Shown here: one piece after another, positions 52,250-61,769 of the stretch
Numbering within the stretch: the first letter of the stretch is position 1
Layout of the letters: every line of letters begins with the position of its first letter
From: Semisulcospira habei
Taxonomy: Eukaryota; Mollusca; Gastropoda; Semisulcospiridae
Assembly (NCBI GenBank): GCA_036245525.1
Contig: BTPG01000003.1
Location: 154,366,642-154,430,641 of the forward strand
Direction of reading: 5' to 3'
DNA length: 64,000 nucleotides
The notes under the pieces: model-generated
The model's database searches: none
What the model saw: the letters and a program-made list of their open reading frames with translations, nothing else
Told to the model about the DNA's origin: nothing
Made by a program: the position numbers and the translations under genes

Positions 52250-53700
52250 AAAAAAAACTAATCTTAAAAAAAAAGCCCTATTTAGACATCATGGTTTGTG
52301 AGATCTTGCAGTATATTTCTGATAAAGAAAACCTACTAAGTGTATATAGAAATATGACTGATATACCAAATGTCACTAAAAAAATAAAATAAAAAAAAAC
52401 TAATCTTTAAAAAATGCGCTATTTAGAATCATGGTTTGTGAGATCTTGCGGTATATTTCTAATAAAGAAAACTGACTCAAAACGCAGAAACTAAAAAATT
52501 TTCTTATTAGGACAAAATACACCACTATATATTATGACTTGGATATGAAAAGACATCTTACTTCTACAGTTTCCGTCCGATTTCCCTGTTTTGATGATCG
52601 TTTAAATCAGTCAGTCACGTGAAAGATGCTCACCAATTTTCAAGTCCATCACATGAAAAATAAAAAAATTTCAGTGTGCAAAATTTGAAAATTGTTCTAA
52701 GTCCAAAAATCACTAAAAAAAATATAAAAAATTAACCAAATGTTTTTCACTTGTGCTTGTTTGACACCATGGTTTGTGAGGAGATTTTGTATATATCTGA
52801 ATAAGAAAATTGACGGAAAACGCTGAAACTGAAAAATTTTCTTCATAGCATGAATTTTCTCACTATATATTATGACTTGCAGAGGGAAATGTATTTAAGT
52901 TGTACAGTTTCCATGCGATCTGGCTGTTTTCAACATCATTTTAAGCAGCTGATGAAACTGCATCCGATGGACATATTTAAAACATTGTTAACCCTATATT
53001 TGATAGAAACCCTAAGGTATAAGTGTATAAATATGACTGATTATACCAAATGTCACTAAAAAAATAATATAAAAAAAAACTAATCTTAAAAAAGATGCGC
53101 TATTTAGAATCATGGTTTGTGAGATCTTGCGGTATATTTCTAATAAAGAAAACTGACTCAAAACGCAGAAACTAAAAAATTTTCTTATTAGGACAAAATA
53201 CACCACTATATATTATGACTTGGATATGAAAAGACATCTTACTTCTACAGTTTCCGTCCGATTTCCCTGTTTTGATGATCGTTTAAATCAGTCAGTCACG
53301 TGAAAGATGCTCACCAATTTTCAAGTCCATCACATGAAAAATAAAAAAAATTTCAGTGTGCAAAATTGGAAAATTGTTCTAAGTCCAAAAATCACTAAAA
53401 AAATTATAAAAAATTAACCAAATGTTTTTCACTTGTGCTTGTTTGACACCATGGTTTGTGAGGAGATTTTGTATATATCTGAATAAGAAAATTGACGGAA
53501 AACGCTGAAACTGAAAAATTTTCTTCATAGCATGAATTTTCTCACTATATATTATGACTTGCAGAGGGAAATGTATTTAAGTTGTACAGTTTCCATGCGA
53601 TCTGGCTGTTTTCAACATCATTTTAAGCAGCTGATGAAACTGCATCCGATGGACATATTTAAAACATTGTTAGCCCTATATTTGATAGAAACCCTAAGGG
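52250..53700. repeat. 682-bp tandem duplication plus partial third copy
   Basis: The block from about 52400 to 53080 is repeated at 53082-53700 with near identity (TATTTAGAATCATGGTTTGT, GTCAGTCACGTGAAAGATGC, TTGACACCATGGTTTG). A partial copy lies at 52250-52390. No gene. Confidence 0.9.
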
Positions 53701-55290
53701 CCAAAGTTTGGTTAGGGTTACCGTTATTTTTAGTGTTAGATTGTAGCTAGGGTTATAACCCTAACGTGATATGTAAGGCACATTTTTGGTCATTTTTTTT
53801 TATGGTGCCATTTGATAGCCCATGTGGTACTGAGTCCAGAAATGCAAATACAACTTTTGTATTCCAATTTAAACATGTGTTATCGCCCTTGAAAAAAATC
53901 GCGGGAAAAGCACATTATCGGCTCTCGTGTCCGTATTTTATGTTCAATCTCTCCCATTTTCATACCCATACTGCGGCTGTACTATTTTTATCGATATCTT
54001 TAAAAAGCAGGTGTAAATACTTTATATATTTTTTTTTAATAATTTTTTTTCCAAAAAAATTTCAGGTCACCTTTTTAATTCAATAATTTTCCTCCCATTC
54101 ACAACACCTAGACTTAGCTTGCATCAAAACGTTCAGGTCATGCAACTGCATCCGATGAACATACATAAAACATTGTAAACACTAGATTTACAAGTTTACC
54201 GCGTCAGTATCAGCAAGACCAACTGTAAAAGCTATCTACCTCAGTATTTTTCTCGCACAGTTTTCACCCAAACTCTGAACACATTTATGACACTATTCTC
54301 ATAAAGTACTTTGAAAGACCCTGCAAGTTGTGTTGCTTAGTTTTTGTTTGAAAAAAGTTCCACGTCTAGTGCCAAACCCTGTCAGTCCAGTTTATTATGT
54401 TCAGTGTACTCCAGCTTCTTGGCATTTCCGAAGTACCATACTCTGGGGTTCAGTTTTTTTGTTGTTGTTGTTTGTTTTCTTTTTGTTGCTAAAGCCAGAA
54501 TCAACCTGAACACACCCACAGACACAATATCATTGCACAACCACTATCATTCAGCCACATTACTCTTAGACTAGTGGCATTTATGTGACTCACTTCACAC
54601 TACAACACACAATTACTTTACCGGATAACTGAACCACCTAAAATGACGGCACAGTTTTAGGACCATATCAGTATCCCTTCCCAACCTTATATTGTTCCTG
54701 CAGAATCATGCAAAAACACTTTCAAGTCCCAATGAAAAACGTTTGCATTTATATCATATGTTTACAGATATCAACAGAAATAGTACAGCCGCGCAGCATG
54801 GGTATGAAAATGGGAGCGATTGAACATGAAATACGGAAAATGCACCACAGAAAAGCCTGGCTAATTTTTTATAAGCATGTGGCACCGAGAAAAACAAACA
54901 AACAAACCCAACAACAAACAAGCACTGACACGAACAAACAATATTATTCATCTATTTATTTACACAGGTCAGTCATTACTTTGTTCACACGAGTCATTAT
55001 ATAAAAATCTGATTTTGGAGACAAATGCACGCTGCTTTCAGCTGTGCTTGGGTGTGGGGTTGGTAAGGAATCGGGTTCATAACCAAGAAATGAGACTGTC
55101 AATGTGCAGGTTTTTGTTGTTGTTGTTATTTTGTGCATGGCAAATGTGCAGCTGGTGGGCGGTAGTGTTTTTAGGGGATCCTTGAAATATTAAGGGATGC
55201 CTGGGACTGACTATAGCTAAGAGACTGGACAGTACGAAAACGGCACTGTATACCGTGGCCAAAAGGGCTGAACATAAAAATGTAGAATGC
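53700..55290. other. Repeat-derived AT-rich sequence
   Basis: 53930-53990 and 54780-54830 are short inverted relatives of each other (GCACATTATCGGC... and ...ATACGGAAAATGCACC). 54480-54745 is the inverse of 46640-46900. No gene is supported. Confidence 0.55.
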
Positions 55291-55295
55291 ACTGA

Positions 55296-55297
<2 letters not shown>

Positions 55298-55380
<83 letters not shown>

Positions 55381-55403
55381 CGTGTGTGAAAATTACGGCT
55401 TGG

Positions 55404-55482
<79 letters not shown>

Positions 55483-55493
55483 AACACACACAC
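55298..55493. repeat. (GT)n / (CA)n inverted microsatellite pair
   Basis: GT repeat 55298-55387 and CA repeat 55407-55493, separated by about 20 bp, can form a long hairpin. Confidence 0.97.
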
Positions 55494-55499
55494 ATTCAG

Positions 55500-56345
55500 T
55501 CCAATGGAATAAAGAGGGGATAGACTGTGCTACAATTAAAATCACCTATCCTTCTATTTCATGCTTAGGGCTTTTAGTCCCTCAGTTCACTCTGTTAGTA
55601 TAAACATCCGATGCGGATCGGTTTCCAGCAATGAGGGCCACATGTGGGGCTGTGTGGCTATCACTACTGGACACTGACCGCGTCCACATTCATAGGAACA
55701 TCTGGGGTGGATTACTTTTGGCATACAGGACAGGATCTCACGAGCCCCTGTGACTGGTAGGGGCTAATGTGAATCTATTTCTTCTCAGGCAAAGAGGGGG
55801 GGGGGGTGGGCAGGATGGGAAACTGTACAGAACTGCAGCGTGTGTGTTGGTGGGTTATATGAGTCTTCCCGGACTCCAAAATCTTCAGTGATTAAATTCT
55901 CCCTGCACATTCCATTTAGTTCTGTTCCCTAGTTAGAGTGTACCAGAGACGACTTTGCTAATTTCCACGTCAGTGCCCTCCGAAACTAAGCAGCATCAGC
56001 CCAAAATACACTCAAAACAAAAACTATTTCATTAATTGCTGTCCATTTTTAAATGAAATTTTATCACTTTTTGTTTATTTTGCAAAATCACATTTTGAAT
56101 GAAATAGGCGATAGATAAAAAAAAACCCACAAGAAACGTTATAAAAAGAAAAGCATTTGACGAGAGTTAAAAACAAAGATGGCCGACTGCGTCGTTAGCA
56201 ATGGAGCCAGTAGTCGGCATTACCGACGTGAAAAGGCTGAGTTTTACGCTTGGGAGACGAATGTCTCAGAGTCAGTAGTTACCAGACTTTGCAGCCGTGA
56301 ACTAAAGATCTGGGTCAGTGCATTTGCCCTGCTCTGGTTGTGTTT
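55500..56345. other. Possible first exon or unrecognised sequence
   Basis: Mostly unrecognised. ATG 56179 opens a 61-codon frame (MADCVVSNGAS...) with a hydrophobic stretch (WVSAFALLWLCF) and a donor-like ACAG|GTCAGT at about 56353. It could be an upstream exon, but no similarity to the TMEM168 N-terminus was seen. Confidence 0.3.
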
Positions 56346-56349
56346 CAGT

Positions 56350-56500
56350 ACAGGTCAGTGTTGACCTACGGCCGCCCAACCCCCAACCCACCCCTCTCCG
56401 GCCCGGCATTCAGTGAAACCAGATGGGAGGCGGCGCGTGCCGTCCCTATTAAGAAATTTCTGTCAACAAAAGGGCTACTGGGACGCTTGTGGGACGTCAG
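56350..56500. repeat. Inverted pair member with 45037-45205
   Basis: GGAGGCGGCGCGTGCCGTCC and CAAAAGGGCTACTGGGACGC are the complement of 45037-45205. Confidence 0.8.
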
Positions 56501-56515
56501 CGCGCACGTTCACAG

Positions 56516-56610
56516 GTTCGTTCAGCCCGCGACACACCACAGCAAGATAGGCTCGACCATGATAGTTCAAGGNNNNNNNNNNNNNNNNNNNNTGCCAGAA
56601 TACTCAGCTG
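56516..56610. mobile_element. Hairpin MITE with assembly gap
   Basis: GACACACCACAGC...CGACCATGATAGTTCAAGG is the left half of a type A element. 20 N (56573-56592) fall where the hairpin begins, then TGCCAGAATA resumes. Confidence 0.7.
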
Positions 56611-56796
56611 CCATGGACGTTTTAATCTAATCTCATGTTGTATTGTGTCCAGGCTAAATCAGTATTATTAAAAAGGTTGAAACATTTGGGGCCCCATTTG
56701 TACAAATTTAAATTTAACTATTTAAGGGCTGTATTTTTTCTGCTCATGATATTGAGTAGCAAACTTCAAGCCTACCTAACAAGTCACCCCAGTGTG

Positions 56797-56920
56797 TTAA
56801 CCCTTTGGGTGTCGGCAGCGGTTTTAGTTGTGATGATTCCTGACAGCTCAGATCATTTTCCGCAATGTTTCATTCCTCAAAGAAGGCAAAGAGAAGAAGT
56901 GATCTGAGCTGTCCAATTAA
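56797..56920. repeat. TTAA-bounded hairpin (CCGACAGCC family, rearranged)
   Basis: TTAACCCTTTGGGTGTCGGC left end, inner GACAGCTCAGATCA / TGATCTGAGCTGTC arms, TTAA at 56917. Confidence 0.65.
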
Positions 56921-57219
56921 CACACCATACATTATACATGCATAACTTCCTGTGTTCTTTCTTTCTGTGTTTGTTGGTTGTTGTTTTTTTTGGGGGGATG
57001 GTGGTGGGGATTTCTGGTGACAAGTGTGCTGCAGGCACACTGTAATCCCCAATACCCCAAATCATAGACCAGCACATATAAATAGCGAAAACCTGTCTAG
57101 GGCTGCCACCCAAGGGACTATCCAAAAGTTGTGCCTTAGAGTAGACGAGTGGTCTCCTTGGCACAGAGTCATGTACCAGTAAGTAGCAGACAAAATGGGA
57201 TTAAAAATGGGCGGTCTGC

Positions 57220-57421
57220 TTAACCCCTTTCATCCTACACTACTGCTTGAAATAAATTTGACTATGATAGTTCAAGGGTGGTGCCAGAATAGCTTGGCGC
57301 CTCAAGCACCAAGCTATTCTGGCACCACCCTTGAACTAAAATGGTTGATTTATCTCCTAATCTGTAGCCTTCACAAAACAATAAACAATTTTTTCAACAT
57401 TTAGCCTCAGCATGTAAAGGT
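57220..57421. mobile_element. Hairpin MITE, GCTTGGCGCC family
   Basis: TTAACCCCTTTCATCCTACA left, AGCATGTAAAGG right. Centre GGTGCCAGAATAGCTTGGCG and its complement. It lies 58 bp before the TMEM168-like exon. Confidence 0.82.
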
Positions 57422-57479
57422 AGTCACATTCACAGGGTTGACATATTTCACAGTGAGGTTTGTCTTTTGTCTCACTCAG

Positions 57480-57784
57480 GTAACAGCTTGTAACTCCGCC
57501 TACTCAAGTCTTGGGGAGCCAGCGCAAAGTTACTCTCGCATCATGGCTGCCCGCGGGTTGAGACACTTCGGCTTGGTCACCCAGCGGCTCATCTGCCTCA
57601 GCCTGACCTCAACTCTGGCGCTGCTTGCTCTGGGGTGGGAGACCCGTACACAATACAGCTTGACCATTATATTCACAGTCCTGCCTCTGGAAGCTGCGAC
57701 ACTCAGCCTATTTTGGGAGCTTGGAGAGAAGCTCGGGGGAACCTGCACTGCATATGCTGTCATCTCCCCTCTCACCTCCCTTCG
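57480..57784 (+). CDS. TMEM168: TMEM168-like exon A
   Basis: The acceptor is CTCACTCAG|G and the donor CTTCG|GTAATG, phase 2 at the end. Two membrane segments around LICLSLTSTLALLALGW and LTIIFTVLPLEAATL. Confidence 0.8.
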
Positions 57785-60621
57785 GTAATGTTTACTGTTT
57801 GAAATTAAATTCCCCTGTACGTTTTGTGACATGAAATGGTAGATCAATTGCTGAGGATTCTGATCATACTTAGTACAAGCTTACAAACTGTTAGTATGTG
57901 TCTTTGTGAAATTTTCTTGGCATCACCCTTGAACTATGGTGGTTGAACTTTCTTCTGAATTTCATTTTAGTCTCCAGAGTACCACTAAAAATGTTCTGTA
58001 AAAAAAATTTCTGATATAAAAAATGTTTAAAAAAAAAACATGACATGAGGCAATAAAAACGTGAATTTTTCACCATAGCATTTTTCTTCTTTGTTTCTGA
58101 AAATTTTCTGGCATTACCCTTGAACTACGGTGGTTGAACTTTCTTCTGAACTTCAGTTTAGTCTTCAGAGGACCACTAAAAAATATTCTGTTAAGAAAAA
58201 ATCCTGATATGTTAAAAAATGTAAAAACCATGAGGCAATATAAAAATGTGAATTTTTCACCGTAGCATTTTTTTAATCGTCATTTTTTTCCCATTTTATT
58301 TTGACACACAGTTTGTTAGAGAATGGAGTATTCTGTCTTGTGTAAGGACAGAGTTTAGTCATTAAAATCCCACGTTGATGACTTATGATGTCATCAATGA
58401 CCCTACCACCACTAGATTTTGAAAGTGAAATGGGGAGCATCTGCAGAACGCACAGTTGAAAACTAACCAGTGTGAGGTGTCACTAGGATGAAAATCTGAT
58501 TTGTCTGGTCTTGATTTTCTTTTCATTTGTCAAAGGCACCTAAAAAACTCAACATTACTTACAAACACGGAAAACAAACAGTTGTTTATTTTTATGGTAG
58601 CAGCCATTTTTACCTAATCAAATGGATATGGGTGTGTTCCCCGTCACTTTGTCAACCACTGGAGCTTAAAAAATGACTTCAAAGTAATTCACTTTGCAGA
58701 AAATCTGATTTATTAAAAAAAATTGTGTACACCAGAAGTTCTATGTCTCTAGTGAATTTTATGATTCAAATTTCTTTTTAGGCTGCTTAGAACATTATAA
58801 GCAGTCTACAAAACACGTGTGTTAATACGCCTCACAGGAAACTTGCTTGTCACAGTATGTTCAGTTTGCTCATTTTCATCACAAGGGGAACCCAAGGCAA
58901 CCAAGGGCAATAACTCTTTCAACATTTGTGTGCAGGTAGCTCAGACAGTATGCTAAACTTGTAAAGTATACAATAAAAATAATTTTTGGCTCACGTGCGA
59001 AGCAAAAGTGAGTCTATGTTTTCGGCCAGTGGTGGTCCGTCCGTTGTCCATCCACCCGCCTGCCGTCGTCCATCTTAAACTTTTAACATTGGCATTTTCT
59101 CAGAGACTATTCAAGCCAGATTCTTCAAACTTGACCCAAGGATACTTTGTGGCAAGACCTTTCTAAACATACCAGTTTGAGTGACCTCTCACAAAGGTCA
59201 AGGTCACAGAGGATCAGGAAATATGTCAAAAATAGCTATATTTTTTATTTTTTCTCAAATACTATTCACAACTTCAAACCCAAACTTGGTACAAAGATAC
59301 CTGATGGTAAGACCTTTCTATGCATACTAATTTGGATTACTTCTTGAAAGGTCAAGGGTCATGAAGGGCTCAGGAAATGGGGTTGAAATAGCCATATTTT
59401 GACAAAAGATGTTTTTCTCAAATACTATTCACAACTTTAAACCCAAACTTGCTACAGAGATACCTGATGGGAAGACCTTTCTATGCACACTAATTTGGTT
59501 GATCCCTCAGAAAGGTCAAGGGTCACGAGAGCTTAGGAAATAGGTCCAAAATAGCCATATTTTGACAAAAGATGTTTTTTCTCAAATACTATTCACAACT
59601 TAAACCCAAATGTGATACAGAGATACCTGATGGTAAGACCTATCTATGCATACTAATTCGGATGATCCCTTGGAAAGGTCAAGGGTCACAAAAGGCTGGC
59701 AAATGTGTGTAAAATGCCGATTTTGTATAAAATTGTAGGTATTACCAACAATTTTGCAAATTTTTCAGCCAAATTCGGTACAAAGATAGCTGATGATAAG
59801 ACCTTCCTATGCATACTAATTTAGTCAACTCATCACAAAGGTCAAGGGTCACAGGGGTTGACAGATGTGTGAAAAATGCTTACATTTTCAGAAAACATGG
59901 ATTTTGCTGCTGCAGAAGCCAGCCCATGTCACAAAGGTCACACATATGTAAATTGGTCATACACATGAGCCATAATGGCTTTGCCCTTTTTGTCTTGTTT
60001 GTTGTATGGATAGATCTTTGCTTGTGGGTACATTTAATAACACATTTCAGGTTTTTATTGCCTCTGAGTATACATGTATGTTAAAATATACTGACGAGCG
60101 AAAGAAATGTGACATTTTTGGTACATAACACTTTAGTGTTTCCGATCATTCCAGAAATCTCACAATTCCTTTGCTCATCAGCATATATCTGGGAAGATCA
60201 GTGTAATGGCACTATGTGTTAACCCATTGGCTGATGGTAGCTGTTTTCCTGCATAAATTATCTTGTTAAAAAATGCTGCAGACAGCAAAAGACCATGCAT
60301 GTATCTGTATGTGGCATGTCTTGAATGAATGAACATTTTTCCACAGGCCAGATGATGGTGCCACTCTTCTCTCGGCATCAGCTGTTCAAGAGATAACTTC
60401 ACGCACCATGACAACACTCACACAGGTTCAGCATTTCTTTGCCTTTCACATGCTCAACAACTTTGGCTGCGATCTCTCCACCTCTGGCCTCTCCATGGAC
60501 TCACTGAAGAGCAAGCTGAGCGCATTTTTCGAGCAACGAACATCAGAGGGACCGCGCTATGACACATACCTGCTTTACTTCTGTGGAGATGTGTATGAGA
60601 GTGGGGATTGGGCTCTTTCAG
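57480..60621 (+). CDS. TMEM168: TMEM168-like membrane protein, two internal exons
   Basis: Join of 57480-57784 and 60347-60621. The CG|G codon split gives Arg at the junction. The first exon has SRIMAARGLRHFGLVTQ, two hydrophobic segments, LPLEAATLSLFWELGEKLGG and TAYAVISP. The second has PDDGATLL, VQEI, FFAFHMLNNFGCDLSTSGLS, LKSKLSAFFEQRTSEGPRYD and SGDWALSG. These blocks match the later membrane segments and C-terminal soluble domain of animal TMEM168 as I recall that family. TMEM168 is a multi-pass membrane protein of poorly known function. The N-terminal exons and the last exon(s) are not identified in this window. The DIRS-like element at 61.8 kb lies in the following intron. Confidence 0.8.
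57790..58980. other. Intron, AT-rich with MITE half-ends
   Basis: CCCTTGAACTATGGTGGTTG (57925) and CCCTTGAACTACGGTGGTTG (58108) look like right ends of the hairpin MITE, duplicated with about 180 bp of flank. Nothing else is recognised. Confidence 0.55.
58985..59960 (+). repeat. Dispersed repeat with ~150-bp inner tandem units
   Basis: Starts GGCTCACGTGCGAAGCAAAA. Inner units repeat four to five times (AAATACTATTCACAACTT, GATACCTGATGGTAAGACC, GGTCAAGGGTCA). The end is CACATATGTAAATTGGTCAT. A one-unit relative is at 20830-21135 (-). Confidence 0.85.
60087..60181. repeat. Hairpin element, GACGAG family, copy 3
   Basis: ACTGACGAGCGAAAGAAATG / CAATTCCTTTGCTCATCAGC arms with CTTTAGTGTTTCCG inside. 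A CCGACAGCC-family left end (TTAACCCATTGGCTGATGGT) follows at 60219. Confidence 0.75.
60347..60621 (+). CDS. TMEM168: TMEM168-like exon B
   Basis: The acceptor is TTTCCACAG|G and the donor TCAG|GTAACT, phase 1 at the end. It encodes the start of the C-terminal soluble domain. Confidence 0.82.
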
Positions 60622-60670
60622 GTAACTCATAGTTGTGAATTATTTGCACTTGTTGTCTGCCCTGTAGATC

Positions 60671-60671
60671 A

Positions 60672-60702
<31 letters not shown>

Positions 60703-60783
60703 GGTTCCAGCGGTTCCGCCCCCCCCTCCCCCCCATGGGCGGGGGACGATTCCAGGGGTTCCACCACCCCCCCCCCCCCTTCC
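60671..60783. repeat. Poly-G and poly-C tracts
   Basis: About 30 G then mixed C tracts within 50 bp of the exon B donor. This is likely a hard-to-sequence region. Confidence 0.95.
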
Positions 60784-60863
60784 CCCTGCTGCCCTCCCTA
60801 CCCCTGGCTAAAATTTGTTTAAAATGGTTTATCAAAGTCCTTTTGGGGGAGTTTCAGTGTAGA

Positions 60864-60950
60864 CTTAGCCCTTCGGCTATTGGTAGCAGTTTTTGTCAGG
60901 ATGATTCCTGCAGGAATCATTGTGACAAAATCCGCTACTGACAGCCATGT
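60864..60950. repeat. Hairpin, CCGACAGCC family
   Basis: CGGCTATTGGTAGCAGTTTT / GCTACTGACAGCC with an ATGATTCCTGCAGGAATCAT centre. Confidence 0.75.
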
Positions 60951-61224
60951 TATATCAACCCAGCATGAACGTACCTAGCAAAATCTACCTGGTATTACCT
61001 GATCTGTAATCTGGCAAGAACTTCGCTGTATGGATTTGCCTTGTTGTGATCCACCCCTATTTACATGTAAAACTACCTGTTGTTAATAGATCTGCCCCTT
61101 GGAAATCCACCCCGGGTGAAAATTCACACAGGCTAGAAAAAATACACCCAATTGAGAAATCTGAGTGCAGTTGCACAAATAGATACATGCCTGGGTGGAT
61201 ACACGCAGGATAGATTTAACCCTT

Positions 61225-61428
61225 TTAACCCCTTGGTCTCATTTCCAAACTTTGGGAGGTATTGTCTAACAATTATGTACCAGTTGTAGGAGATGAATTG
61301 ATCATGATAATTTAAGGGTAGCACCAGATGAGCTTGGTGCCTTTAGGCGCCAAGCTCATCTGGCGCTACCCTTGAATTACCATGATCAATCCATCTCCTG
61401 CTGCAGGGGCTGGGGCTAAATGAGTTAA
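61225..61428. mobile_element. TTAA hairpin MITE (type A)
   Basis: TTAACCCCTTGGTCTCA left, TGGGGCTAAATGAGTTAA right. Centre GAGCTTGGTGCCTTTAGGCG. Confidence 0.85.
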
Positions 61429-61769
61429 GCCTAGAGACATAGGAAAGTTTACCCTTCCAGCATTGGTTGCAGGATTCTGTTTTTAAAATATGATGTACCG
61501 GTATTATATTTTACCCCCAGTGTGCTAAAGGTACTTGAGCCAGCTTTGGCTGTTATTGGTTTGTGCACCTCAGTCAGAGGATTGTTTGCTTAAATGGGGC
61601 TGTATTCATTAATCGTGTGCAATTCCAGCAGGTGCTGGTGCTGACATCGGCCTGAGGACTGTGTGCGGACTGGAACTGTAACTATGTTTTTATAATGCTA
61701 TTTATTTCATCAAAAACATTACCGATGACATGACAAATGGGAGTGTCTACTACTTGCTCAATTCTAGCC

